Of a stretch of 64,000 nt of DNA, positions 1 to 9,497 are shown piece by piece. The first letter of the stretch is position 1; every line of letters begins with the position of its first letter. The position numbers and the translations under genes were made by a program. The notes beneath the pieces are model-generated. The model was not told the origin of the DNA and did not search any database. It was given only the letters and a program-made list of their open reading frames with translations. The DNA comes from Streptomyces olivaceoviridis (GTDB lineage: Bacteria > Actinomycetota > Actinomycetes > Streptomycetales > Streptomycetaceae): assembly GCF_014650115.1 (NCBI RefSeq), contig NZ_BMUI01000013.1:62001-126000 (forward strand), given 5' to 3'.

Positions 1-895
1 CGTTGGCGGCGACCCAGTCCTGCCAGTCCTTCCAGCGGCCCTCGAAGGCGACGTCCTGGTCGAGGTTGGCCTCGTACCAGATCTTCTCGCGGGAGGGGTT
101 GACCACGCTGTCCACGATCATGCGGCGGACGTGGCCCGGGAAGAGCGTGCCGTAGACGGCGCCGAGGTAGGTGCCGTAGGAGACGCCGAGGTAGTTGAGC
201 TTCTTCTCGCCGAGCGCGGCGCGGATGACGTCGAGGTCGCGGGCGGTGTTCGGCGTGGTCATGTGCGGCAGCATCGCACCGCTGTGTTCGGCGCAGCCCT
301 CCGCGTACTCACGGGCCAGCTTGCGCTGGGCGGTCTTGTCGGCCTCGCTGTCGGGCACCGGGTCCATCTTGGGTGCCTTGACGAACTCCTGCGGGTCGAT
401 GCAGGAGATGGGCGCCGAGTGGCCGACGCCGCGCGGGTCGAAGCCGACGAAGTCGTAGGCCTTGGCCACGTTCGCCCAGACCGGGGCCTTCGTGGTGACC
501 CGGCGCGGGAAGCGCAGACCGGAGCCGCCGGGGCCGCCCGGGTTGTAGACCAGCGCGCCCTGGCGCTCCCTCTGGGTGCCGGTGTTGCCGATGCGGTCCA
601 CGGCGAGCTTGATCTGCTTGCCGTAGGGGTGGGCGTAGTCGAGCGGCACGCTGACCCAGCCGCACTGGATGGGCTTCTCCAGCCCCCAGTCGGCTGGGCA
701 GTCCTGCCAGTTGACGCCCGTCTTGGCGGCTCGGGCGGCGGCGATCTCGACGCCCTTGGCCTCCCGGTCCTGCGCGGGCCGGCCTGCGGCACCGGCCGTG
801 GGAGCCGAGACCGCGCCGGCGATCAGGGTGGCGGTGACGAGTGCTCCAGCGGAACCGAGTGCCATCAGGCGGCTCTTCGGTCTGTTCTCCCTCAA
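1..895 (-). CDS. tap: Secreted tripeptidyl aminopeptidase (S33 alpha/beta hydrolase), 3' end outside the window
   Basis: The protein should remove N-terminal tripeptides from secreted proteins outside the cell. The readable 298 residues show a signal peptide: a basic start (RENRPKSR), a hydrophobic core and an AxA-type end. The mature part has an oxyanion stretch with YNPGGPGGSG, then DFVGFDPRGVG and the nucleophile elbow GVSYGTYLG (serine of G-x-S-x-G), all typical of Streptomyces Tap/SlpD-type S33 peptidases. Asp and His of the triad lie beyond the window edge. I chose the TTG at 895 because GGGGAGGGG stands 5-6 nt before it and it adds the basic n-region that the internal ATG (865) lacks. 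It lies downstream of ureD on the same strand, 144 nt away, so it is probably a separate unit. Confidence 0.9.
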   Translation of the reverse strand, partial: MRENRPKSRLMALGSAGALVTATLIAGAVSAPTAGAAGRPAQDREAKGVEIAAARAAKTGVNWQDCPADWGLEKPIQCGWVSVPLDYAHPYGKQIKLAVDRIGNTGTQRERQGALVYNPGGPGGSGLRFPRRVTTKAPVWANVAKAYDFVGFDPRGVGHSAPISCIDPQEFVKAPKMDPVPDSEADKTAQRKLAREYAEGCAEHSGAMLPHMTTPNTARDLDVIRAALGEKKLNYLGVSYGTYLGAVYGTLFPGHVRRMIVDSVVNPSREKIWYEANLDQDVAFEGRWKDWQDWVAAN

Positions 896-1039
896 GTGGG
901 CCCCTCCCCGTACCTCGCTGTGGGTTGTCAGGCGGGGATCCTCTCGGCTGTGAGTCGGCTGAGAACAGGGGTCGCCACCTATCTTTACCAATCCGATAAC
1001 CGGATGATCATGTTCGGTTCCTCGGAGGACCCGGGTGCT

Positions 1040-1794
1040 TCAGCCGAGCCCGGCCAGTGCCTCGTCCAGGAGTCCTCGCAGTAGCAGGGCGTCCGGCGCG
1101 ACGGCGGTGACGAGGGCGGCGGGACCCGCCAGGGGCACCAGCGAGGCACACTCCCCCAGCATCCGCGCGGTCACCGGAGCCTCGGCGAACTCCGGTCGTA
1201 CGACGACGAGTTGCCCCACCGCGTGATACCCCGACAGCACGGCCGGCCCGTCCCAGCCGCCCGGCGCGCCGGGACCGCAGGCCAGTTCCTGGTCCAGTAC
1301 GGTCCGGCCCGCGACCCGCACGGTGAGCCGGCTGGTGAGGCGTCCGGACGGTTCCCCGGCCCGCCCCAGCACCTGCTCCTCGCGCAGCACGAACCGGGCG
1401 CCGGCGGCGAGGTCGGCCCGGGTGGTGACGCGCAGGTCGCTGCCGCCTGCGGAGATCAACTGCTCGGGGAGCCAGTGCAGTTCGGCACCGTCGGCCACGT
1501 CGAGCCGAACGTCGTACCGGGCCTCGCCCTTGGCCTGTCCCGGCAGGGCGAGGGTGGCGGCGGCCGACCCCACGTGCAGCCGGGCGCCCTCCTCCACCCG
1601 TGCGGCCAGCGTGAAGCGGTCCCCGCCGAGCGGCCCGCTCATGGCGCCGACGACCATGACCCTCGCCTCGGCTCCGGCCGACCGGGTGCGGCGCGGCGCC
1701 AGTGGGCCCTCGCCGTCCAGGACGGGCAGGGCCGTACCGCCGCGGCCGTCGGCGCGGGCGACGATCCGGGCGCTCCCCCGGACTCCGGTGACGG

Positions 1795-1807
<13 letters not shown>
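1040..1807 (-). CDS. ureD: Urease accessory protein UreD (UreH)
   Basis: UreD is the scaffold that binds apo-urease and, with UreF and UreG, lets nickel reach the active site through the accessory complex. The 255-residue product has the family's N-terminal GSARIVARADGRGG-like start, a central MVVGAMSGPLGGDRF stretch and an EQVLGRAGEPSG segment. It is the last gene of the urease operon; its ATG overlaps the ureG stop by 13 nt, implying translational coupling. The family is poorly conserved, so the call rests mostly on position plus these segments. No UreE gene is present, as in many actinomycete urease operons, so nickel delivery probably relies on UreG and its His-containing N-terminus. Confidence 0.9.
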
Positions 1808-2472
<665 letters not shown>

Positions 2473-2533
2473 GTACGGCTCCTGTGATCGGTCGGTTCTC
2501 AGCCGAGCGCGTCGGGTGTGCGGGTGGGCGGAC

Positions 2534-3208
2534 TCATGACGCGAACAGCCGCACGGGCCAGCCCGCGTGCCACTCCGCACCCACCTCCAGCAGGGGCGCT
2601 GACGCCGCGGGCAGCGCGTCGACCCCCTCGTCGGCCACCCGCCGCGCCGCCTCCACGGCACGGTCCGCCACGCGGTCCAGTTCGGGGGCCAGCCGGGCGA
2701 GGACCCCGGTCGCGTCGAACGGGTCGAGGCTCAGCAACCGCACGGTGGCCGTCGCCGGCCCGCTCACGCTCTCGTACACCGCGCAGTGGGCCGCGTCCTC
2801 GGGTGCGAGCCCGGCCGCCCGGGCGGCGAGACCGAGCACGACGGGCTGATGCGCGCCCTTGGGGAACCGGCGTGCCACGGCGTCCAGTTCGGCGGACGGC
2901 CAGGTCACCCGCGCGGCCCGCAGCAACTGCCGGCCGAGGCGTCGCGCGGCGGCCCGCAGGGCCGGGGACGGCGTACGCGCGTCGGCCGCCGCGTCCAGCT
3001 CGCCCGGGTCGGCGCCTAGGACGGCCGCCGCCGCCAGTGCCGCCGCGACCAGCCCGGAGGTGTGCAGCCGGCCCCGGCAGAACTCCTCCAGGCCCGGCGC
3101 GTCGGTGATGCGGCCCGCCTTGACGGCGGCCTCCGCCCCGCCGGAGTGCGCGTGCCCTCCGGCGGGGAACCGGCCGTCGGCCAGGACGAGCAGTGCTGCC
3201 CTGGACAC
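2534..3208 (-). CDS. ureF: Urease accessory protein UreF
   Basis: UreF bridges UreD and UreG in the urease activation complex and acts as a GTPase checkpoint. The 224-residue, Ala-rich, all-helical protein shows the family hallmark LADGRFPAGGHAHSGG near the N-terminus and a C-terminal HAGWPVRLFAS tail. The GTG start overlaps the ureC stop by one base (TAGTG), so translation is coupled to the urease alpha subunit. UreF proteins are usually 210-230 residues, so this copy is full length. Confidence 0.94.
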   Translation of the reverse strand: MSRAALLVLADGRFPAGGHAHSGGAEAAVKAGRITDAPGLEEFCRGRLHTSGLVAAALAAAAVLGADPGELDAAADARTPSPALRAAARRLGRQLLRAARVTWPSAELDAVARRFPKGAHQPVVLGLAARAAGLAPEDAAHCAVYESVSGPATATVRLLSLDPFDATGVLARLAPELDRVADRAVEAARRVADEGVDALPAASAPLLEVGAEWHAGWPVRLFAS

Positions 3209-4929
3209 TAGAAGAGGAAGTAACGCTGGGCCATGGGCAGTTCGGCGGCCGGGGTGGCCTCGACGAGTTCGCCGTCGATGTGCACGGCGAAGCTGTCGGG
3301 GTCGATCCTCACGTCCGGCCGGGCGTCGTTCTCGCGCATGTCGGCCTTGGTGACCGCGCGCGTCGACTCGATCGCCGCGAACCGCTTGCCGAGTCCCAGC
3401 CGTTCCGGCAGCCCGTCCTCGATCGCCAGGTCCGCGACGAAGTTGACGGAGTTGGCGGCGGGGGCCCGGCCGATGGCGCCGTACATCGGGCGGGGCAGGA
3501 TCGGCTGCGGGGTGGGGATGGAGGCGTTGGCGTCGCCCATCTGCGCGTACGCGATCTGCCCGCCCTTGATGACGAGGAGCGGCTTGACCCCGAAGAACGC
3601 GGGTTCCCACAGCACCAGGTCGGCGAGCTTGCCCGTCTCGACGGAGCCGATCTCGGCGGCGAGGCCCTGGGCGAGCGCGGGGTTGATCGTGTACTTGGCG
3701 ACATAGCGCCGGACCCGGTGGTTGTCGGCACGGCCGTCGCCCGGCAGGGCACCGCGCCGGCGCTTCATGACGTGGGCCGTCTGCCAGGTGCGCAGGATCA
3801 CCTCGCCCACCCGCCCCATCGCCTGGGAGTCGGAGGAGATGATCGAGATCGCGCCGAGGTCGTGGAGGATGTCCTCCGCCCCGATGGTGGAGGGCCGGAT
3901 CCGGGACTCGGCGAACGCCAGGTCCTCGGGGACGGCCGGGTTGAGGTGGTGGCACACCATCAGCATGTCGAGGTGTTCCTCGGTCGTGTTGACGGTGAAG
4001 GGCCGGGTCGGATTGGTGGAGCTGGGCAGGACGTTCGGCTGCGAGACGACCGTCATGATGTCCGGGGCGTGGCCGCCGCCGGCGCCCTCGGTGTGGTACG
4101 AGTGGATGCCCCGGCCCGCGATGGCGGCGAGGGTGTCGCCGACGAACCCGGCCTCGTTCAGGGTGTCGGTGTGGATGGCGACCTGGATGCCGGTGCGGTC
4201 GGCGACCGTGAGCGCCGCGTCGATGACGGCGGGCGTGGAGCCCCAGTCCTCGTGCAGCTTGAGACCGACGGCGCCGCCGCGGATCTGGGAGAGCATCGCC
4301 TCGTGGCTGACGGTGTTGCCCTTGCCGAGGAAGCCCACGTTGACGGGGTAGGCCTCCATCGCCTCCAGCATCCGGGCCAGGTGCCAGGGTCCGGGGGTGA
4401 CCGTGGTGGCCTTGGAGCCCTCGGCGGGTCCGGTGCCGCCGCCGACCAGGGTGGTGACGCCGGAGGCCAGCGCCTCGTCGGCCACCTGCGGGCAGATGAA
4501 GTGGACGTGCGCGTCGATGGCGCCGGCGGTCAGGATGCGCCCGTTGCCGGCGATGATCTCGGTCTCGGGACCGATGACCAGGTGGGGGTGGACGCCGTCC
4601 ATGGTGTCCGGGTTGCCGGCCTTGCCGAGGGCGGTGATCCGTCCGTCGCGGATGCCGACGTCGGCCTTGACGACGCCCCAGTGGTCGACGACGACGGCGC
4701 CGGTGATCACGGTGTCGGGGGTGCCCTCGGCGCGGGTGGCGCGGGACTGGCCCATGGACTCGCGGATGACCTTGCCGCCGCCGAAGACCGCCTCGTCCCC
4801 GGAGCTTACGGGGCCGCCGGAGCGGTCCTCCTCGATCTCGATGAGCAGATCGGTGTCGGCGAGCCGGATCCGGTCGCCGGTGGTGGGGCCGAACAGGTCC
4901 GCGTAGGCGGCGCGGGAGATCTCAGGCAT
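3208..4929 (-). CDS. ureC: Urease alpha subunit (catalytic)
   Basis: This is the nickel-containing catalytic subunit that hydrolyses urea to ammonia and carbamate. It has 573 residues, the normal length. The dinickel ligands can be seen: HVHF (first His pair), the carbamylated lysine in GLKLHEDWG, AIHTDTLNE and EGAGGGHAPD. The mobile flap carries the catalytic His in VCHHLNP, and DSQAMGR supplies the last Asp ligand. I use the ATG at 4929, with GGAGG 8 nt upstream; an in-frame GTG at 4938 overlaps that ribosome site and is less likely. The gene overlaps ureB by 8 nt. Confidence 0.99.
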   Translation of the reverse strand: MPEISRAAYADLFGPTTGDRIRLADTDLLIEIEEDRSGGPVSSGDEAVFGGGKVIRESMGQSRATRAEGTPDTVITGAVVVDHWGVVKADVGIRDGRITALGKAGNPDTMDGVHPHLVIGPETEIIAGNGRILTAGAIDAHVHFICPQVADEALASGVTTLVGGGTGPAEGSKATTVTPGPWHLARMLEAMEAYPVNVGFLGKGNTVSHEAMLSQIRGGAVGLKLHEDWGSTPAVIDAALTVADRTGIQVAIHTDTLNEAGFVGDTLAAIAGRGIHSYHTEGAGGGHAPDIMTVVSQPNVLPSSTNPTRPFTVNTTEEHLDMLMVCHHLNPAVPEDLAFAESRIRPSTIGAEDILHDLGAISIISSDSQAMGRVGEVILRTWQTAHVMKRRRGALPGDGRADNHRVRRYVAKYTINPALAQGLAAEIGSVETGKLADLVLWEPAFFGVKPLLVIKGGQIAYAQMGDANASIPTPQPILPRPMYGAIGRAPAANSVNFVADLAIEDGLPERLGLGKRFAAIESTRAVTKADMRENDARPDVRIDPDSFAVHIDGELVEATPAAELPMAQRYFLF

Positions 4930-5233
4930 CGAGGGCACCTCCGGTCTCCCCGCGCAGCCCCGGCACGATCCGGGCGCCGGTCAGGGGCACGAGCTCGACC
5001 GCCACGGGGATACCGGGCTCGAAGCGGACGGCGGTGCCCGCGGCGACGTTCAGCCGCTTGCCGCGGGCGGCGGCGCGGTCGAACTCCAGACCGGGGTTGG
5101 CCTCGGCGAAGTGGTAGTGGGAGCCGACCTGGACCGGCCGGTCGGCGGCGTTGAGGACGGTCAGCCGGGTGACCTCGCGGCCCGCGTTGCAGACGACGGG
5201 GGCGTCCGCGAACAGGATCTCTCCGGGAATCAT
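4922..5233 (-). CDS. ureB: Urease beta subunit
   Basis: This small structural subunit (103 residues) of the alpha-beta-gamma urease begins MIPGEILFAD and contains GSHYHFAEANPGLEFDR, the family signature. It packs against UreC and UreA in the trimer of trimers in the cytoplasm. It lies 9 nt after ureA and overlaps ureC by 8 nt, consistent with fixed subunit ratios. Confidence 0.97.
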   Translation of the reverse strand: MIPGEILFADAPVVCNAGREVTRLTVLNAADRPVQVGSHYHFAEANPGLEFDRAAARGKRLNVAAGTAVRFEPGIPVAVELVPLTGARIVPGLRGETGGALDA

Positions 5234-5242
5234 CGCGGCCCC

Positions 5243-5545
5243 TCAGATGATCGGCTCGTGGACGGTGACGAGCTTGGTGCCGTCCGGGAAGGTGGCCTCG
5301 ACCTGGACGTCATGGATCATCTCGGCGACCCCGTCCATCACGTCGTCCCTGGTCAGGATCTTGCGGCCGGAGGACATCAGCTCGGCGACGGTGCGGCCGT
5401 CCCGCGCGCCCTCCAGGATGTGCGACGTGATGAGGGCGACCGCTTCCGGGTGGTTGAGCTTGAGACCGCGGGCCCTGCGCTTCTCGGCCACGTCGGCCGC
5501 CACATGGATCAGCAGCCTCTCTTGCTCATGCGGGGTCAGTTGCAC
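5243..5545 (-). CDS. ureA: Urease gamma subunit
   Basis: The first gene of the operon encodes a 100-residue gamma subunit with the typical start QLTPHEQERLL, the middle ALITSHILEGARDG and a C-terminal TKLVTVHEPI. I chose the GTG at 5545 because the protein then begins where other UreA proteins begin and GAGGTGGGAC stands just upstream. Longer in-frame extensions (to 5650) run into the promoter region. Expression is probably under nitrogen control through the GlnR-like site about 160 nt upstream. Confidence 0.97.
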   Translation of the reverse strand: MQLTPHEQERLLIHVAADVAEKRRARGLKLNHPEAVALITSHILEGARDGRTVAELMSSGRKILTRDDVMDGVAEMIHDVQVEATFPDGTKLVTVHEPII

Positions 5546-5640
5546 GTCCCACCTCACAGTCCTCGCTCCGGACCGTGCGGGGTCCGGTTGCCGCAGCCAC
5601 CACGACGGGGACAGGTGTAACACACAGACAAATCCCCGGA

Positions 5641-5718
5641 GTTTCGTCAATCCGGGCAGAAAAACCCCTGGTGGCGTGGATCGGCAGGCTAGAACGCCGG
5701 AGTTTCAACGACGTTAAC
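5641..5718 (-). promoter_or_regulatory. Probable GlnR operator of the urease operon
   Basis: Read on the minus strand, 5718-5702 is GTTAAC-n6-GAAAC, matching the actinomycete GlnR a/b box (gTnAC-n6-GaAAC). A second site at 5652-5641 reads ATTGACGAAAC, a b-type half. Both share GAAACTCCGG as a direct repeat, and they lie 100-175 nt upstream of ureA. GlnR is known to control urease in Streptomyces; binding here is inferred from the match. Confidence 0.6.
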
Positions 5719-5771
5719 CAGACCTTGGCCGGCCCATGACCGACCGATGGGCTCCCGTGGAGACAAGGCGA

Positions 5772-6050
5772 TCAGGAGGCGCCCGGCCTCCGGTGCTCCG
5801 CCGCGATCCCGAAGCGGCGCTGTTCGCGGGGCGCGGAACCGGCCTCGTGGACTCCGGAGACCGAGCTGATGATCTGCTCCTCGGCCGGCTCGTCCAGGGC
5901 GTCGAGCCGTTCCAGATCGGCGGCCGAGACCAGCGCCACCAGCGGCTTGCCGTGCCGGGTGACGACGACGCGCTCACCGCCGTACACCACGCGGTTGATC
6001 AGGTCGGCGAGTTCAGCCCTGGCTTGCGTCACCGGAATCTCGTAGGCCAT
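5772..6050 (-). CDS. Phd/YefM-family antitoxin without a visible partner toxin
   Basis: The 92-residue product begins MAYEIPVTQARAEL and contains LINRVVYGGERVVVTRHGKPLVALVSAADLERL, read here in pieces: the Phd/YefM N-terminal DNA-binding fold of type II antitoxins. The last 35 residues, where such proteins usually wrap the toxin, are Arg/Ala-rich and not recognisable. No RelE, Doc or Txe reading frame follows on either side. The next 150 nt downstream is the urease promoter, and upstream is scrap DNA. It may act as a free-standing regulator or be a leftover of a pair. The ATG at 6050 has only a weak upstream purine stretch. Confidence 0.8.
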   Translation of the reverse strand: MAYEIPVTQARAELADLINRVVYGGERVVVTRHGKPLVALVSAADLERLDALDEPAEEQIISSVSGVHEAGSAPREQRRFGIAAEHRRPGAS

Positions 6051-6719
6051 ACCCCTAGTTTACGGCGGGTCTACCTGGTCCACCGTGGTCTGTGCCGACA
6101 TCAAATGTCCAGGTCAGGGATTCTCGTGTACTCCCCTGCGCTCTCGTCTGTGAGAAATGTGTGAGACGAAGTGAGACGAAGAGCTATCTGGTCGCACTGA
6201 ATCCTGGCAGGTCTCCGGTGCAGCGGAACGCCCCGCTCGACCGGCCCTGCGCAGAACTCCGGCCGGCCGGGTGGCTTGCCCGTCGACGCACCGAAGGCTG
6301 GGCGGATCTCCACCCAGCCTCCATACCCTCGGGGCTGGTGGTCCGGCCCATCCTTGCGGTGCCGCGCCCCTCTGCGCCACCCCACTGCCCCACGGGCGGT
6401 CCGAGGCTCCAGCAAGTGACGTCCGTGGCGGCCTGCCTACTGTGGGGCAGTGAATGTCGACGATTGCGTCGGCGTGTCCGGCGGAGATGGTCATCGGTGC
6501 TCCGAGCCGGGTGGCGACCCAGTCCATCGCGGCGAGACAGGGGCCGTGGATCGGCCGTTGGTACTGCGTCCACTCCTGCCATGTCCCTGGGGCGGCCCGA
6601 TCCATGTCACGTGTCATGCGTTCGCTGAGCGGCCGGAGGCTGTCGGCCGGGAAGTCCCGCGGGCAGTGCGCCCGCCGGCCAGGATGCGTCCTGCCGTTAG
6701 GTGTGGTGTCTCGGGACCT
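6051..6719. other. Left edge of the accessory island; no gene I can support
   Basis: About 670 nt between the antitoxin and a broken IS481-type transposase. A minus-strand frame (6114-6617) begins with a plausible stretch (MTRDMDRAAPGTWQEW...) and then turns into low-quality Pro/Arg/Ala sequence; I recognise nothing in it. It may be a decayed gene. Confidence 0.4.
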
Positions 6720-6722
6720 TGG

Positions 6723-7565
6723 TTACACGAAGTCCTCGAAGGTGAGCTGCTGCGGGATGTCCGCGAGTGGTTCGGGCGGCTGGTCGAAGACGATCCGGTA
6801 GTCGCTCCCGGCGGTCCGGCTGAAGGGCGGCCGGCCGCCGAGCGCGGCGTGCGGCCGCTCGTGGTTGTAGTAATTCACGAATTCCGCGAGTGCGACGGCG
6901 TTCACGCTCGGTTGTGTAGTCGCGGACGTACGCCCCCTCGCGGGAGAGCGTCCCGTGATACCTCTCCACCTTCCCGTTCGTGCGCGGCGTGTACGGCCTT
7001 GTCCGCTTGTGCTTCGTACCGGTCGCGGCGAGCGCGTCAGCCCAGGTCGTAGACCGGTAGCACGCGCCGTTGTCGGTGAGGCAGCGGCGGATCGGTGTGA
7101 TGCCGTGGGCGGCGAAGACGGCAACGGCCCGGTGCCAGAAGACGACCGCGGTGACGGCCTTCTCATCGTCCAGGGCCTCGGTATAGGCGAGCCGGGAGTG
7201 GTCGTCGAGCGCCGAATGCAGGTACGGTATCCGACCTTGCCGGTGCCGGGACCGGTGCGCTGGCAGGCGCGGGCGGACTCGGTACCGACGCCGTGCATCC
7301 GCCAGCCGCCGGTCGGGATGCGTCCGAGCTTCTTGACGTCGACGTGGACCAGGCCACCGACCCCGTCGTGCTCGTAGCGGATGACCTCGCGCAGCTGCTC
7401 GCCGGCCGATAGGTCGAGGTCCCGGAGCCGGGTGAGTACTCGCCTCACCAGGATGCGGTGAACGGTCGCAGGCGCGAGTGTGACGCCGTGCAGCCGCTGT
7501 AGGTCGGCAGCGAGCCGGCCTGGCCCGTGCTTGGCCTGCCGCCGCAGCGGCGGAAGCGACGGGTC
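6723..7565 (-). pseudogene. Frameshifted IS481-family transposase remnant
   Basis: Three minus-strand frames must be joined to read one transposase. The first (about 7565-7225) has LHGVTLAPATVHRIL and HVDVKKLGRIPTGGWR. The second (about 7220-6900) has the DDE core with DDHSRLAYTE, LTDNGACYRS and RTNGKVERYHGTL. The third ends FVNYYNHERPHAALGG and closes with LTFEDFV. At least two frameshifts break it, and the N-terminal helix-turn-helix is missing. The order of pieces is that of IS481-type integrase-core transposases, so this is a dead element related to, but clearly different from, the one at 12.1-13.1 kb. Confidence 0.85.
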
Positions 7566-8096
7566 ATCGGGCGGTCTCCTGCTCGGGGTTGGTGGCGCGG
7601 GGCCCGGCGGGCGTCTTGAGGACGCGTGGCAGATGGACGTGTAGGTGCTCGACCTCGCGGCCGCGGTCCCGGAGTGCGCGGGCCAGGAGTTCGGTGAGTC
7701 CGGCTGCCCTTAACCGGATTAAGACCTTCCGAGAGGAATCATCGACGGGGCATGGCAGACGGCCATAGGCGGCGATCTACGCTTCCCGGAGGCACTGGGG
7801 AAGCGGCCGCTCGGGCCGGGCCTCAGCGGACTCTGCCTCGCCGGCTGCGCCCTGTCGGCCCGGGTGAACAGAGTCTCGTCCATGGAAGATTCATCGGAGA
7901 CGAGTCGGGTCCGGCGGACACGGTGGGAATGACATGGCTCCCGGACCAGGTCGCGGTGGGCATCCGTCAACGCCGCGCGGGGGTGTCGAGGAGACCGCCG
8001 TCGCGCCCGCCGGCTGGGGGAGGGTGACGCTCGCCGCGGGCGTGGAGGTGCCGCCGATGATCACCCAGGGTCGGCAGGATACTTCGCGGCTCGATA
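7566..8096. other. 530 nt without a supported gene
   Basis: The minus strand at 7575-7715 reads as the tail of some protein (ARALRDRGREVEHLHVHLP... ending at a stop) abutting the transposase remnant; it is too short to name. The rest holds only frames of poor composition. The last 100 nt are the promoter region of the PadR gene. Confidence 0.4.
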
Positions 8097-8108
8097 TATA
8101 TTCGACGC
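8088..8108 (+). promoter_or_regulatory. AT-rich promoter of the PadR gene, probably leaderless
   Basis: CTCGATATATATTCGACGC directly precedes the ATG at 8109. A -10-like TATATT (8097-8102) lies only 6 nt before the ATG and there is no ribosome site, so the mRNA may start at or near the ATG. The near-palindrome CGATATATATTCG could also be the autoregulatory PadR operator. Confidence 0.45.
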
Positions 8109-8450
8109 ATGACACGCCAGAACCCGTCCTTGACGGAACCGCAGTACTTCATCCTGGCTTCGCTCATGGATGGACCGTTGCACGGTTACGGCATCATCAA
8201 GGCTGCCGAGCGGGCCAGCGACGGGCGGCTCCGGATCGCTGTCGGCACTCTCTACGGCGCGCTGGAACGGTTGGAGCGGGCCGGGCTGTTGGCCGCCGAC
8301 CATGAGGAGATCGTGGACGGGCGGGCGCGGCGCTACTACCGGCTCACCGAGGACGGCACCGGGGCGCTCGGCCGGGAGGCGCTGCGGATGCAGCAGGCGG
8401 CGGCTGTCGTCATCGGACGCTCGCGGGATGCCGGAGCGGCCCCGGCATGA
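8109..8450 (+). CDS. PadR-family transcriptional regulator
   Basis: The 113-residue product has the PadR winged helix: LTEPQYFILASLMDGPLHGYGI, then RIAVGTLYGALERLERAGLL and a wing with RRYYRLTEDG. It lacks a long C-terminal dimerisation domain, as in the short PadR-s1 class. Its stop overlaps the next start (ATGA), so it is co-translated with a membrane protein, a frequent Streptomyces arrangement in which PadR represses its own operon. The inducer is unknown. Confidence 0.9.
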   Translation: MTRQNPSLTEPQYFILASLMDGPLHGYGIIKAAERASDGRLRIAVGTLYGALERLERAGLLAADHEEIVDGRARRYYRLTEDGTGALGREALRMQQAAAVVIGRSRDAGAAPA

Positions 8451-9403
8451 ACCGTTTGCTGCTTGCGGCCTATCCCAAGTCCTACCGTTCCCTGCAAGGA
8501 GAGGAGTTGCTGGCCTGTCTGGCCGAGGCGTATCCCGGCCGTTCCTGGCCCCCGCCACGGGAAGTTGCCGCCTTGGCGTGTGCCGGGGTGCAGGCCCGCG
8601 CCCGTGCCGTCGTCGACGACGCGGCTCGTCCGTGGTGGCTGGACGGCATCCACCTGGCCGCCCTGGCCCTCGCCGCGCTGGCGCTGGTTCCGTACCTACA
8701 GGACGTGTGGCACTGGGCACTGCACATCGACCCCGGACAGCATGCCATCGCTTTCCACTTCTCCGGCTGGTATCCGTGGGCCGGAGGTCCCACGCGGATA
8801 CGGCTGCTGCCCTACGGGCTGCTCCCGCTGGGTTGCCTGACCGCTCTGCTGCGTGGCAGAGCGTGGATCGCGCTGCCGGCCGCGGCAGCCATGATCTGGG
8901 CCGGCGCCACGACCCACGGCCGCACCCTGTTCGGCAGCGAGGGCAAGGCGGGCTTGAGCTACTACGGGTTGGGCGCCCCGCTGACAGCCCGTGACCTGGT
9001 GCTCTCGGGGACACTGTGCGCCGCGTGCGCCGTGCTGGCGCTCTGCCGTCCCAGCCGCCTGCGACGCCACTCCTACCGCTGGCTGGCCCCTGTCGTGCTC
9101 GCCATGTTCGTGGCCGGGGGCCTGCACATCATCTCCGTCAGTCCGGCCTTCCAGCGCGGCTTGTTCGTCCTCGAGGTCACCGCGCTGCTCGGCGCGTGGG
9201 TGGCGACGGCCGCCACCGGCGACCACCGGTGGCTGATCCCCGTCGCGGCTGTCGCGATCGTCCGCACGCAGGCGATCGTCGTCCAGCCTGACGCGTTCAT
9301 GCAGTCCCTTCCGGACCTGGTCGTTTTCCTCCTGCTGATCGCGCCCCTACCCGCCCTGGCAATCACAGCCCAGCGCCAACAGGGGCAGGCGCTCCCCGAA
9401 TAG
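8447..9403 (+). CDS. Polytopic membrane protein coupled to PadR
   Basis: The 318-residue protein has a roughly 50-residue soluble start (MNRLLLAAYPKSYRSLQGEE, common to PadR-linked permease-like proteins) followed by about seven hydrophobic segments. These include AALALAALALVPYL, LLPLGCLTALL and LVVFLLLIAPLPALAI near the end. No catalytic motif is visible and I do not assign a function. The four-base overlap with the padR stop shows coupling, so it is probably the regulated partner of that repressor. Confidence 0.75.
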   Translation: MNRLLLAAYPKSYRSLQGEELLACLAEAYPGRSWPPPREVAALACAGVQARARAVVDDAARPWWLDGIHLAALALAALALVPYLQDVWHWALHIDPGQHAIAFHFSGWYPWAGGPTRIRLLPYGLLPLGCLTALLRGRAWIALPAAAAMIWAGATTHGRTLFGSEGKAGLSYYGLGAPLTARDLVLSGTLCAACAVLALCRPSRLRRHSYRWLAPVVLAMFVAGGLHIISVSPAFQRGLFVLEVTALLGAWVATAATGDHRWLIPVAAVAIVRTQAIVVQPDAFMQSLPDLVVFLLLIAPLPALAITAQRQQGQALPE

Positions 9404-9497
9404 GAGCGGACCCCTGGTGGGTCGGCCGAGCCCGGCGGCCCACGTCGTGCCACAAGACGTGCGTGACCCAACTCCCCTCAACGGAAGAAACAGAGCG

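Noticed and set aside
3193..5154. Long open frame of 653 codons on the plus strand opposite ureC
   Set aside because: It is a mirror frame of the high-GC ureC/ureB genes, with Gly/Asp/Val-rich composition and no known domain.
7752..8027. Frames on both strands between the IS481 remnant and padR
   Set aside because: Poor composition, no ribosome sites and no homology that I recognise.
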